Shown piece after piece: positions 35,201-43,206 of a stretch of 64,000 nt of DNA. Below the pieces are notes generated by a model, which worked only from the letters and a program-made list of their open reading frames with translations, had not been told where the DNA came from and ran no database searches. Source of the DNA: CAYYJR01 sp964472305 (GTDB taxonomy: Bacteria > Armatimonadota > Hebobacteria > CAIYQO01); contig CAYYJR010000019.1 of assembly GCA_964472305.1 (NCBI GenBank), positions 24,431 to 88,430 on the forward strand. Direction: 5' to 3'. Both the position numbers and the translations under genes were made by a program. Position 1 is the stretch's first letter, and every line of letters begins with the position of its first letter.

Positions 35201-35346
35201 TTACGCAGGTAATGTAGCGCCACCCGCCGCGGCGCCGGCCCGGCGAAGGTGACTACCACCCGCTCCACGTCGCGCGTCTCTTCAAATCGCACTTCATCCG
35301 ACGCGCATCCGGGCAATCCGAACGGCGCAATATCAAACCCCTGCAT
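32242..35346 (-). CDS. Large (alpha/alpha)6-barrel glycoside-hydrolase-like protein
   Basis: A 1034-residue protein without a signal peptide. The first 300 or so residues look like beta sandwich (WIAIDDWFNTKWHPAKAIVV). The second half has the Trp/His/Gly-rich pattern of six-hairpin glycosidases, such as DQHHGWALWYLAEHFLLTRD (about 640) and YFYWLSTNVLTWRGLDTAARAL. The fold resembles that of GH families with an (alpha/alpha)6 catalytic domain (GH78/95/116-like), but I cannot name a family. Acidic catalytic residues cannot be assigned by eye. It heads a leftward unit with the URO-D gene. A cytoplasmic glycan-degrading role is inference. Confidence 0.65.
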   Translation of the reverse strand: MQGFDIAPFGLPGCASDEVRFEETRDVERVVVTFAGPAPRRVALHYLRKAWPHSRVEQLGDMDTARPSAFGWIAIDDWFNTKWHPAKAIVVPLDAHSVEITFTGLAREFDDYPGREQYDVTFRRTLGVKVEAKGEIAGIAVYTRSVPAQTAVRFEFDAGKKTPGTTLQLTGYNARVAGETAFALPRGTRAPITVAVEHMTPAHRYAYDDGHLLCTLDRDAFTISLPALAAEGPIWYPDAGLYIAHADDPTTFADYRARITGARTIAEQVCERPEQSLAGAMHGQPRPHPIPFCFGCKHTRQKFWLEPNGDLLLKRWLLQRSAGRDTARCKTDGDGRFFFGLERWIPIARYNDPYPALAYNIQMKRDELLLEQQCFAVPLASSILAGEPAPDDAMVALVRFRVRNTGDAPATVRLPVHYSQQSDRANAHLRLSRDACSIPRSERAAPPAAEGRLESAWHDEMVLRARYETTMIPVQDGADVIFTQQMAPGESCELLLKVPFIALEGADELAQLAGLRYDACYREMTQYWRSEGNRGARLRTPDAHLNAAYRGHLPIVLMADFGMADGSGEVNTSVGAITYGNYTNESCMILQELDQRGLHDEVRRRLAVWVHYQSTVWLRGNFTDKDGLFFGAGGLESGSSYDQHHGWALWYLAEHFLLTRDEVWFAGVTDAVVRGAEWIIRQRRNTSGTLPHSRGWERGFLPAGALEDVDDYFYWLSTNVLTWRGLDTAARALAVAGHPAAARIQRDANAYRKDLIRGFETARRHAPLIRLRDGRWIPHYPSRLYRRGRDFGWIREVLEGSIYLLLSGLYASNSREAKWILDDYQDTRYMTPPFGYYIHDTVMEWFDRGGFSVQPNLLEGLRPYLDRDEPELYLWMFFNAWAACYREEVNAMVEHPLPVLGFSNNAPMKTSDEANAMKWLCFMFVYTTADALLLGRALPRAWFADAEGVSVEKVVTRFGTVSVRYHPDGTRLVADAALDLHTPPATTLLRFRHPDKLPIRTVTVNGQPHDRFDSCTGDVDISGVSDDVRVIAEY

Positions 35347-35413
35347 CGCGTTCCCCCAACCGGCAACCCCTGGAAGCCGTCATGACATTTCGTCGCCGTC
35401 CGGTGCAATCCTC

Positions 35414-35442
35414 TTGCAAACATGCGCTCGCTATGCTATACT
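35414..35442 (+). promoter_or_regulatory. Promoter of the small DUF6504-like gene
   Basis: TTGCAA (35414-35419) and TATACT (35437-35442) are 17 bases apart, with TGC before the -10 making it extended. The ATG at 35473 follows 31 bases later. Confidence 0.72.
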
Positions 35443-35472
35443 ACAAACATAATTTCGTGATGAGGGACGCCA

Positions 35473-35718
35473 ATGAGTCAAACCAGGGTGCATGAAGCGG
35501 TGGACGTGTATGCCGTCTTCGCCAAAGGGCAGATCGTGCCGCGCGCGTTTCGCTGGAGCGGACGCACCTACACGGTGGACCAGGTGCATCAGCGCTGGGC
35601 CGGCCGCAACGGCGTCGCACGGCTGCACTACTTTGCCGTCACCGCCGCCGGCAATGCCTACAAACTCTGCTTTAACGCCCAGGAGTTGAGCTGGATGCTG
35701 GAAGAGGTATATGTCTGA
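35473..35718 (+). CDS. Small conserved-looking protein, DUF6504-like
   Basis: An 81-residue protein reading VPRAFRWSGRTYTVDQVHQRW and LHYFAVTAAGNAYKLCFNAQELSWMLEEV, a compact beta-rich pattern like the DUF6504 proteins of unknown function. A strong promoter and suitable spacing support a real gene. Neighbours give no clear job. It may bind a ligand or protein partner; that is speculation. Confidence 0.7.
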   Translation: MSQTRVHEAVDVYAVFAKGQIVPRAFRWSGRTYTVDQVHQRWAGRNGVARLHYFAVTAAGNAYKLCFNAQELSWMLEEVYV

Positions 35719-35875
35719 ACCTCCGGTGCGCGCGACGACGCGGGCGACAGTCCCACGGCGGGTGCTTTTGCCACAACCGGCTCCCACGGCGATGCCGTCA
35801 CGCCTTGAGACTGACACCATCATTGCTCCGCCTTGACAGCTATTCGTAAACATGCGACATTCCCCGGAGATAGCC

Positions 35876-37024
35876 ATGGCATCACGCAAGTTGACCATCG
35901 CAAGCGCGCGCATCCGGGACGTCCAGACCGATTGGGCGGCGCGGTGGCGGCATCGGGAACCGTCCCGGCCGATGATCTCGCTTTGTGCTCCCCTGCCGGG
36001 GGTAGAGGAGATCGGCGAGATTGTGGTGACCGGGGATGACGGCGCGATGCTGCTGACCATCACGGATCGCACCGCCGTGCGCGCACTGGCTCCACATTGC
36101 GAAGCGCTGCGGCAGGGCTTCGACAATTATCCCACCCTCGCGCCGGAGTGGTGGGTAGCGCTTGACACGCATGCTCCGCACCTCCTCCCCTCCCTGTTGG
36201 GCGCGCCGCTGCACTACACGAATGATCAGCACCACACTTTCACCACGTGGACGGAGCCGCTGGTGGCATCGATCGAAGAGGTAGGCGCCATACGTCTCCC
36301 CGATCTCGCTGCTCACCCATATTGCGTGGAGTTATGCCGCGCCATCGAGGCGCTGCCCGCCGCATGGCAGGAGCTGTTCCCGGTGCAGATCGCCGGCGCC
36401 AGCCCGATTGACTGCGTGGCGGCACTGCTGGGCACCACGGAGTTTTACCTGGGGTTGCACGCCAATCCGGCGGCCCTGCACGCCGTGCTCGATCTGTGCA
36501 CAGAGGCAACGATCACACTGGCGCGCCTGCAAATCGCGCGCTGCCACCGCTGGTGCGGTCCGCATGGCGCGCCCGGACTGTATGTAAATGACCTGGTGAC
36601 GGAATTTCTCTCGCCCGCGCTCTGGGAGGCATTTGTGCTGCCGTGTTATGGGCGCATTGCCGCCGCGGTAGGCGGGCTGGTCTGCGGCCTGAACTCGCCC
36701 GATGCCGGCGTGCTGGCACAGGCGGTATGCATGGACGGCTTCCTCGGCGGGGCCGTGCACCAGGCTATCCCGCTGCAGACGGTGATTGCCTGCCTGCACG
36801 GGCATGGCGTCTACCTGCTCAACAGCTACCCGTATAATCCGGCGTTCGACCGTCCGACCGTCCACCGTGGTGTTTATTACAATCCCATCGTCTGCAGCCC
36901 TTCGGCGGCGTATCGCGAGGTATATCGCGAACTGGCGGGGCAGGTACCGCTCGCGGTCTACCTCGACCGCGCCGATCGTGCGGAAGCGCTGCGTGATGGG
37001 GAAGCGCTGCAAACCAGCCGGTGA
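35876..37024 (+). CDS. URO-D-superfamily-like protein
   Basis: A 382-residue protein with weak but consistent resemblance to the uroporphyrinogen-decarboxylase superfamily: LAPEWWVALDTHAPHLLPSL, VQIAGASPIDCVAALLGTTE (about 163-182) and AVHQAIPLQTVIACLHGHGV. The usual HxCGN zinc-site motif is not seen. The ATG at 35876 with GGAGA 8 bases upstream is chosen over 35852. It ends 2 bases from the convergent TM1266-like gene. It resembles the neighbouring URO-D protein in length and class, so the two may act on related substrates. Confidence 0.65.
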   Translation: MASRKLTIASARIRDVQTDWAARWRHREPSRPMISLCAPLPGVEEIGEIVVTGDDGAMLLTITDRTAVRALAPHCEALRQGFDNYPTLAPEWWVALDTHAPHLLPSLLGAPLHYTNDQHHTFTTWTEPLVASIEEVGAIRLPDLAAHPYCVELCRAIEALPAAWQELFPVQIAGASPIDCVAALLGTTEFYLGLHANPAALHAVLDLCTEATITLARLQIARCHRWCGPHGAPGLYVNDLVTEFLSPALWEAFVLPCYGRIAAAVGGLVCGLNSPDAGVLAQAVCMDGFLGGAVHQAIPLQTVIACLHGHGVYLLNSYPYNPAFDRPTVHRGVYYNPIVCSPSAAYREVYRELAGQVPLAVYLDRADRAEALRDGEALQTSR

Positions 37025-37026
37025 CA

Positions 37027-37284
37027 TCAGTCGGCGAAGCGTGTCAGCACGGTACGAAAACCCGCGGCGGATTCGACGGCGGTCAACTCGCACACCAGGC
37101 TGTCGATGGCAGTCTCATCACCCTGCAGAATCAGCGTAATGACCGAGCGGTCGCCGTGCAGGTGGGGGATGCCCATGCGGCCGGCGATGACGGCGCCGTA
37201 TTTGGCGAGAACCTCATTGAGCATCGGATTCGCTTTCGAGCGGTCATCCACCAGAATGGTGAGACCGGCGATGATATCGGACAT
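37027..37284 (-). CDS. TM1266-type iron-only hydrogenase system regulator-like protein
   Basis: An 85-residue ACT-like protein. LTILVDDRSKANPMLNEVLA, YGAVIAGRMGIPH and VITLILQGDETAIDSLVCEL match the TM1266/putative Fe-only hydrogenase regulator family closely in order and length. The family resembles the C-terminal domain of NikR and often sits near hydrogenase maturation genes. No hydrogenase is in this window; the gene lies 54 bases after a double MBL-fold gene and is probably cotranscribed, so its partner here may be different. Confidence 0.85.
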   Translation of the reverse strand: MSDIIAGLTILVDDRSKANPMLNEVLAKYGAVIAGRMGIPHLHGDRSVITLILQGDETAIDSLVCELTAVESAAGFRTVLTRFAD

Positions 37285-37338
37285 GTCGGGCTCCTTTCGC
37301 GGAACTACCGCTATCTTGCCGACACAGGCGACGGCTTG

Positions 37339-39177
37339 TCAAGCATTTCCTTCACGCACTTCAAGCACACATTCGGTGAATTGCGGCAATCGGTGTTCGC
37401 CGTCGTGGATATCCACCGGGATGATGTAGCGCCCGGGTTCCGCGGTGGACGGTACGGGGATGCGCAGGAAGATGCTGCCGCGGCCTTTTTCCAACACCAG
37501 CGCCTCGTTTTCCGGCGTCGCATCGCCTTGCCATGCGCGCGGCAGTGCGGCGCGACAGCGCACCATGCGCGCGCTGTCGGCGTGGTTGGTCACCGCCACA
37601 TCCACCCGCGCGCTGCCGCCGGGTTGCACGCGTTGTTCATAGGGATAGCAGAACGCCCACCCCTCGTCGGTACCGAAGTTGGGGTGCGCCCACGGCAACA
37701 CCTGGCCGAACAGCCGCTCACGCGCCGCCAGCGCCGTCCGCATGCGGCGCAGTTCCTCGTCGGTGAAGTCGAATGCCACATCGACGTGCGCATTGAAGAT
37801 ATGATCGGGCGCCAGTTGCTGCAGCAGTGCCAGGCAGTAATCGAAGCCGGTATCCCGGCCCAGGAAATTGCGGTTTTGCGCGCAGTAATCATCGATGCCC
37901 GCCGGGGTGAAGGAATCTCCGGAGAAAAACATGCGCAATCCCCGACCCTCCACTAATAATCCGCCGTGGTGCAGTGTCTGGCCGGGCAGATGGTAGGCGG
38001 TGAGTGTGAATTCATGCCAGCGCCAGCATTCGCCGTCGAAGGTGCGGCGATCCACCCGCGCCGGGTGGGGCGACCCACAGGTGAGCCGCCACGCACGCGG
38101 ATCGGCGATCACCTCCGCCACCGCGTCGCAGGCGAGGAGTTCGCAGTCGAATGCCCGCTGGAACGCCGGCACGCCGTCCACGTGATCATAATGGTAGTGG
38201 GTAATCCACAGCCCCTCCACCGACGTGATCTCTCCCGCCGCCAGCATTCGCTGCAGCTCCGTGACCATTGACTCGTCACAGCAATCCATTACGAAAGCGG
38301 CGCCGGTCTCGCTGATCAGCACCCAACTGGTGGCGATGAGGCGCAGGCACGCGGGAACGGGTGTACCCGGACGGATAGGCATCACGCCGGGGGCATCGAG
38401 ATAACCGGGAAACAGTTGCGGAAAATACCAGCGCAACGCGGAGATGGAGGCGTACGCATCGTAACACGCGCTCAGTCGCTCGATGAGCAGGTCGATGGCG
38501 GCATGCGGCTGGCGCATAATGGTCCCGTGTGCGGGCACAAGAACCGCCGGCAGGGCGTCCTGCACGCGCCGCAGGCTGTCTGTCAATTCGTCGCGCGCCC
38601 CCAGAAAGCCGTGATAGTCGGAGACGATATCGTTGCCTTTCTGCAAGCTGTACAGTTCCCAGAGTTGGCCGGGACCGGCGATAAGGTCGCCGGTGAACGC
38701 GATCTGCCGGTCATCCACTTCGACCAGATAGGAGAGACTGCCGTCGGTGTGGCCGGGAGTGGCCAGCGCGGTGATCTGTGCCGATCCCCAGGCAAATGTC
38801 TCGCCGTCGACCAGCACGCGGCTCACCCGCAGCGGCTCTGCCAGCACCAGGTGCGAGGGGTGAAAACTGGAGTTGCTCCAGCGATAGGCGGGATCGTTCC
38901 AAAACGCCGCCGGGTCGTCGAACCACCGGCGCTCCGCCGCCGGGACCACCACCTCCGCGCCGGTCAGCGCATAGGCGCCGCACGCCTGGTCGCGGTGATA
39001 ATGGGTGAACAGCACAGTCTCCACCGTGCCCGGCACTGTCGTGCGCAGCCCCGCCACCGCCTCCGCGTCGCCGCAGTCGATCAGCAACACCCGCTCGCCG
39101 TCGTGCAGCACCCCAATGTTGATATGGTCCTGCCACACCCCCAGATGAGGCGTCAGCGCCTGAAATGTCCCCGCCAT
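37339..39177 (-). CDS. Tandem metallo-beta-lactamase-fold hydrolase
   Basis: Two complete MBL domains in a 612-residue protein, then a beta-sandwich tail of about 90 residues. Domain 1 has LFTHYHRDQACG (an HxHxDQ form), ATPGHTDGSLSYL, FTGDLIAG and VLVPAHG. Domain 2 has WITHYHYDHVDG (classical HxHxDH), YHLPGQTLHHGGLL, FFSGDSFTP and IFNAHVD. Both therefore keep most metal ligands, though domain 1 has Gln for His. The tail (ARVDVAVTNHADSARMV, RYIIPVDIHDG) looks like a carbohydrate- or protein-binding fold. GGGAGG precedes the ATG at 39177. Substrate is unknown. Confidence 0.82.
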   Translation of the reverse strand: MAGTFQALTPHLGVWQDHINIGVLHDGERVLLIDCGDAEAVAGLRTTVPGTVETVLFTHYHRDQACGAYALTGAEVVVPAAERRWFDDPAAFWNDPAYRWSNSSFHPSHLVLAEPLRVSRVLVDGETFAWGSAQITALATPGHTDGSLSYLVEVDDRQIAFTGDLIAGPGQLWELYSLQKGNDIVSDYHGFLGARDELTDSLRRVQDALPAVLVPAHGTIMRQPHAAIDLLIERLSACYDAYASISALRWYFPQLFPGYLDAPGVMPIRPGTPVPACLRLIATSWVLISETGAAFVMDCCDESMVTELQRMLAAGEITSVEGLWITHYHYDHVDGVPAFQRAFDCELLACDAVAEVIADPRAWRLTCGSPHPARVDRRTFDGECWRWHEFTLTAYHLPGQTLHHGGLLVEGRGLRMFFSGDSFTPAGIDDYCAQNRNFLGRDTGFDYCLALLQQLAPDHIFNAHVDVAFDFTDEELRRMRTALAARERLFGQVLPWAHPNFGTDEGWAFCYPYEQRVQPGGSARVDVAVTNHADSARMVRCRAALPRAWQGDATPENEALVLEKGRGSIFLRIPVPSTAEPGRYIIPVDIHDGEHRLPQFTECVLEVREGNA

Positions 39178-39254
39178 CACGCATCCTCCCGTAGAACTCG
39201 CTGCCCCTCCTATTCGTGAACGTGATGCGGTTCCCTGCCGGGGATAGCCTGTGC

Positions 39255-39471
39255 TGTAACAGTCAATACTGAACAATCTTGTAACTCCAAAACTGAACAG
39301 TCCTCAGGTCCGAAACCTGGCGACGATCCGTCCGGCATGTTTGATGAGCAACTGCTCACCCAACAGTCCCACCCAGACATGCCGGCCCATCAAGACCACG
39401 GGCACCGAGTAGCGCTGGCCTTCCAGGCTGATCGTGTCTTTTTGCGTTGTGCTGCGACCCGGCACAACCGC
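39255..39471 (-). mobile_element. IS21-like insertion-sequence remnant
   Basis: At 39255-39299 two tandem copies of TGTAAC-(N)-ACTGAACA (starts 39255 and 39280, about 25 bases apart) look like the repeated terminal structure of IS21-family elements. Next to them, on the minus strand, 39471-39304 encodes 55 residues with DTISLEGQRYSVPVVLMG and HAGRIVARFRT then a stop, the C-terminal part of an IstA-type transposase. The rest of the transposase, the istB ATPase and the other end are missing. It is dead, and lies between a leftward and a rightward gene. Confidence 0.7.
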
Positions 39472-39661
39472 TCATCTTGCGAGGCCGCCCACCGGCGCAC
39501 CCCGCGGGCTAACGTCTGTCGTTCCCACAACGGGTGCCTTCCGTTGCGATGTGGCCTGCCAGGCGCAGGCAAATGCCATCGTTCAAGGCGGTGTTGCCTT
39601 CCATTTGACAACCGTCCTCCCGCACGGGTATTGTAGTGGGCGCCGGAGGGGCGTAGCGAGA

Positions 39662-40978
39662 ATGAGCTCAGCACCATCCTACAGCGAAAAGATACGCGCG
39701 CTGCCGTGGGGGATTACGAACTCGGCGCTCAACGCGTTCTTCGCCTACGTTACTTTCGGCTCCTCGGTGTTCGTGCTGTTCCTTAGCGAGCTGGGCTACC
39801 AGAAGGCGCAGATCGGCTTGCTGCTGTCCCTGTTCCCCTACACCGGCATCCTGGCGGTGTTTGCGGCGCCGGCGATTGCGCGTTGGGGATTCAAGCGCGC
39901 CTTCATCGTCTTTTTCGGCGTGCGCAAGTTCGTCATCGCGCTGTTGCTGGGCACACCGTGGCTGCTGGCATACTACGGGCCGGGCGTGACCTTTGCCGCC
40001 GTCACCGGCATCGTGCTCGTGTTTGCCGTATGTCGCGCGCTGGGCGAGACGGGTTATTACCCCTGGACGCAGGAATTCGTACCTAACAACGTGCGCGGCC
40101 AATACGGCGCCGCCTCCGGCATCGCCAGCGCGCTGGCAGGTGGACTGGGCATGCTTATCGCCAACCGCGTGCTCGCGCACAATCCACAATTATCCGGTTT
40201 TCTGTGGCTCATCGGCAGCGGCGCCATCGTCGGGTTGCTGGGGGTGGGCGCCTTGTTGTTCATCCCCGGCGGGGCGCCCATTCCCGATGCGGCGGACGGC
40301 GCCACTCACCTGAAGGAAATGCAGGCGGCGTGGCGCGACCGTACCATGCGGCGCTACCTGTTCGCGACCGCGTGTGCGACGGTGGGGATGACGATGGCCA
40401 CCTTTGTGCCGCTATTCATGAAGGAAACGATCGGATTGGCCTCCGGGGAGATCGTACTGCTCGATAGCGGCGCGCTGGCAGGCGGGCTCCTCTCCAGCTA
40501 CCTGTGGGGCTGGTGTGTGGATCGTCACGGCAGTCATCCGGTCATCCGCATCACCCTGCTGGGGCTGGCGGTGCTGCCGCTGTGCTGGCTGGTCATGCCG
40601 CACCACCACCCGCATAGCCTGGCGGTCGCACTCGGCATTGCTGTTCTATGGGGCTGCGCCGCCACCGGATTCGCCATCGGCTCCGGGCAACTGCAGTTCA
40701 ACCATGTGATCCCGCCCACCCGCAAAACCACTTACAGCGCGGTGTGGTACGCCTGGGTGGGTCTCGTCGGCGGCGTCAGCCCGCTGCTGGCGGGACGGGT
40801 ACTGGACGTGCTGGCGCCCGTGCACGCCGCTGTTTCCGGTCTGATCATCGATCGATATACCCCGCTCTTCCTCGCCAGCACGCTGTGGCTGCTGGTCAGC
40901 ATCGTCCTGTTTTGCCGTATTAGACCGATGCCGCAAAATGCGGAAACGATGCCTTCGCTTACCGCGGCACACGAGTGA
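39662..40978 (+). CDS. MFS transporter
   Basis: A 438-residue membrane protein with 12 predicted helices. It shows AIARWGFKRAFIVFFGVRK (motif-A region between helices 2 and 3), GYYPWTQEFVPNNVRGQYGA and LWGWCVDRHGSHP in the second half. This pattern suits the sugar- or nucleoside-like branches rather than drug exporters, but is not decisive. The ATG at 39662 has GGAGGGG 11 bases upstream; upstream in-frame sequence belongs to the IS remnant. Placed after the glycosidase/MBL cluster, it may import their substrate. Confidence 0.8.
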   Translation: MSSAPSYSEKIRALPWGITNSALNAFFAYVTFGSSVFVLFLSELGYQKAQIGLLLSLFPYTGILAVFAAPAIARWGFKRAFIVFFGVRKFVIALLLGTPWLLAYYGPGVTFAAVTGIVLVFAVCRALGETGYYPWTQEFVPNNVRGQYGAASGIASALAGGLGMLIANRVLAHNPQLSGFLWLIGSGAIVGLLGVGALLFIPGGAPIPDAADGATHLKEMQAAWRDRTMRRYLFATACATVGMTMATFVPLFMKETIGLASGEIVLLDSGALAGGLLSSYLWGWCVDRHGSHPVIRITLLGLAVLPLCWLVMPHHHPHSLAVALGIAVLWGCAATGFAIGSGQLQFNHVIPPTRKTTYSAVWYAWVGLVGGVSPLLAGRVLDVLAPVHAAVSGLIIDRYTPLFLASTLWLLVSIVLFCRIRPMPQNAETMPSLTAAHE

Positions 40979-41153
40979 GCAGACCGGCACACGGCGCGCT
41001 GCCTTGACACCATTCGGCTACACCAGTACAATCTTGCACAATCCGTACGAAATTGTCTGCGAAGTGCGCGCACCGCGCGGCAACGATTCACGAGAAAGCG
41101 GTAGGCACTTTGGAGACCCTTTTCGAGACTATCCGGTCTATGGTGAGGCATGC

Positions 41154-42089
41154 ATGAGTAGTCAACTCCAGCGTTTACTCGAAGCCGGGCATTTCGTCGT
41201 CACCGGCGAAGTCGGGCCGCCGAAGCATGCGGATGGCGAAGTTGTACGCAAGGCCGCGCGGTTCATGCGTGGCACCGTGGACGCCGCCAACCTGACGGAT
41301 AACCAGACCGCGGTGGTGCGCATGTGCAGTCTTGCCAGCGCCGCGCTGGTGCAACAGGAAGGCGTGGAAGCGGTGGTGCAGATGACATGCCGCGACCGCA
41401 ACCGCATCGGGCTGCAGAGCGATCTGCTCGGGCTGGCCGGATTGGGCGTGCGAAATGTCGTGTGCATGAGCGGCGACCATCCGATCAATGGCAACCATGC
41501 TTCCGCCAAGCCGGTGTACGACTTGGATTCCATCACCTGGCTGCAAACCGCCTGCCGCATGGTCAACGATGGTGTCTTTCAGTGCGGCGAGGCTATCAAG
41601 GTGCCGCCTCAACTGTTCATCGGCGCGGTGGAAAATCCCTTTGCTCCGCCATATGACTACCGCGTCACGCGCATGGCGAAAAAAATCGACGCCGGCGCGC
41701 GGTTCATTCAGACGCAATGCGTTTTTGATCTATCCTATCTGCGCAGTTTCATGAGAGAAATCGTGGACCGCGGGCTGCACGAACAGGCGAAGATTCTGGT
41801 GGGCATCACTCCGATGAAATCGCCAAAGATGGCCCGCCACATGCAGAATAACGTGCCCGGCAATCAGGTGCCGGAAGAATTGTGCGTGCGCATGGAACAA
41901 GCCGCCGATCCCAAAGAAGAAGGGATCGCCATCGCGGTGGAAACCATCCAGGCGGTGCGCCAGATTCCCGGCATCTCCGGCATCCATTTGATGCCGGTGT
42001 TGTGGGAAGATGTCATTCCCATCGTGGTGGAGCGCGCCGGCTTGCTACCACGTCCCACCGTGCCGGAGCTGGTCGCGGCTCCCGCGTAA
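41154..42089 (+). CDS. metF: Methylenetetrahydrofolate reductase (MetF-like)
   Basis: Reduces 5,10-methylene-THF to 5-methyl-THF. The 311-residue TIM barrel has VVTGEVGPPKHADGEVV near residue 15, NLTDNQTAVVRMCSLASA near 49, MTCRDRNRIGLQSDL, and VCMSGDHP, all matching the MetF variant of acetogens and related anaerobes. That form normally pairs with MetV; no metV is seen next to it. The start at 41154 follows GTGAGG. The product could feed the methyl-THF:corrinoid methyltransferase at 57441 or methionine synthesis. A terminator follows at 42113. Confidence 0.88.
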   Translation: MSSQLQRLLEAGHFVVTGEVGPPKHADGEVVRKAARFMRGTVDAANLTDNQTAVVRMCSLASAALVQQEGVEAVVQMTCRDRNRIGLQSDLLGLAGLGVRNVVCMSGDHPINGNHASAKPVYDLDSITWLQTACRMVNDGVFQCGEAIKVPPQLFIGAVENPFAPPYDYRVTRMAKKIDAGARFIQTQCVFDLSYLRSFMREIVDRGLHEQAKILVGITPMKSPKMARHMQNNVPGNQVPEELCVRMEQAADPKEEGIAIAVETIQAVRQIPGISGIHLMPVLWEDVIPIVVERAGLLPRPTVPELVAAPA

Positions 42090-42112
42090 CGATATTACGT
42101 CTTTTCCCGGTT

Positions 42113-42140
42113 GCCCGCGACTCATTCAGGAGTCGCGGGC
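42113..42140 (+). terminator. Terminator of metF
   Basis: GCCCGCGACTC (42113-42123) pairs perfectly with GAGTCGCGGGC (42130-42140), 6-base loop, followed by a T-rich stretch (TTACCGATTGGTTATTTTGT). It separates metF from rex. Confidence 0.8.
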
Positions 42141-42191
42141 TTACCGATTGGTTATTTTGTTTGCACTGCGAGCAGTAGGGGGGAACCTGCT

Positions 42192-42839
42192 TTGCCGATC
42201 AGTCGTTCAGCACCAGAGCCGACCATCGCGCGCATCGCGCTGTACCTGCGTTGTCTGCGCACGGCACACGCGGAGGGCGCGGAAACGCTCTCGTCTGCCG
42301 ATATCGAAATGCGCACCGGCATCAGTTCCGGCCAGGTGCGTAAAGACTTATCCTACTTCGGCGAGTTCGGCAAGCCGGGGTTGGGGTATGCCGTCATGCC
42401 GCTCATCAACCGGCTGGCCGACATCATGCGGCTGGACCGCGAACAGCGAGTCATGCTGGTCGGCGCCGGCAACCTGGGCACCGCGCTGGCCGGTTATACC
42501 GGGCTGTACCAGTCGGGTTTCCGCCTGGTAGCCGTCTATGACAACAACTTCAGCAAGATCGGACGCCGCATCTGGGATCTGGAAATTCTCGACATCGAGC
42601 AGATGCCGGCACTGAACGCCGAGATGGGCATACAACTCGGGATCATCACCACTCCCGCCGCCAGCGCGCAGGCGGTCGCCGATCAGATGGTCGCCAGCGG
42701 CGTGCTGGTCATTCTCAACTTTGCCCCCACCCGCGTCAGCGTGCCGCGCGGCGTGGTGGTGCGCAACGTGGACCTGACGCAGGAACTGCAGATTCTCTGC
42801 TATTACCTACCCGCCACCGACGACCCGACCCCGGCGTAA
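42192..42839 (+). CDS. rex: Redox-sensing transcriptional repressor Rex
   Basis: Rex senses the NADH/NAD+ ratio and represses fermentation and respiration genes. The 215-residue protein has a winged-helix part (about 1-75: TIARIALYLRCL, SADIEMRTGISSGQVRKDLS, FGEFGKPGLGY) and a Rossmann fold (VMLVGAGNLGTALAGY, about 89-104, with DNNFSKIGR) and ends in the domain-swap helix. The start is a TTG at 42192 with AGGGGGGAA 7 bases upstream; an ATG at 42111 would lie inside the metF terminator. It stands alone before a strong hairpin. Confidence 0.93.
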   Translation: MPISRSAPEPTIARIALYLRCLRTAHAEGAETLSSADIEMRTGISSGQVRKDLSYFGEFGKPGLGYAVMPLINRLADIMRLDREQRVMLVGAGNLGTALAGYTGLYQSGFRLVAVYDNNFSKIGRRIWDLEILDIEQMPALNAEMGIQLGIITTPAASAQAVADQMVASGVLVILNFAPTRVSVPRGVVVRNVDLTQELQILCYYLPATDDPTPA

Positions 42840-42857
42840 CGCGCCGTTGAATGCTAG

Positions 42858-42908
42858 CCTGCGGGGACAGCCAATTGGGAGCAAGCTCCTCTTGGCTGTC
42901 CCCGCAGG
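42858..42908 (+). terminator. Long hairpin after rex
   Basis: CCTGCGGGGACAGCCAA (42858-42874) pairs perfectly with TTGGCTGTCCCCGCAGG (42892-42908). The 17-base loop contains an inner GGAGCAAGCTCC hairpin, so the stem is composite. A T-rich TATTTC follows. It is likely the rex terminator. Confidence 0.7.
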
Positions 42909-43171
42909 TATTTCACGACCTATTTCGCCATCGCGCTTTTCACTGTCCGGCAACTGATACAGATTGTGCCCGTTAATGGAACCAGGCATGTAGGAGATAC
43001 CAGTGCCTGGTCAGGTGGTTGAGAGGCAGGATGTCCGTAGCGAAACCGAACGGGAACAGGCAGTATAGCAGCATGGTGGTTCGCTACGACCACGGCAGCG
43101 GGGGAAAGTGATGACGCCTCGCGGTCTACTCAATCACCGTACCGGGCACTCGCTGTGACAGGCCAAAACAA
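42909..43171. other. Spacer before the dacA promoter
   Basis: No coding or RNA gene is supported. The sequence is unremarkable apart from the flanking hairpin and promoter. Confidence 0.4.
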
Positions 43172-43200
43172 CTGTCAGATGATGATTTAATCCGTATAAT
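43172..43200 (+). promoter_or_regulatory. Promoter of the dacA operon
   Basis: CTGTCA (43172-43177) and a perfect TATAAT (43195-43200) are 17 bases apart. The predicted start near 43207 gives a 5' leader of about 265 bases ahead of dacA. Confidence 0.7.
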
Positions 43201-43206
43201 ATCCCA

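Noticed and set aside
39390..39677. Leftward 95-residue frame overlapping the MFS start
   Set aside because: It is in a different frame from the transposase remnant, has an Arg-rich shadow composition and no homology I can recognise.
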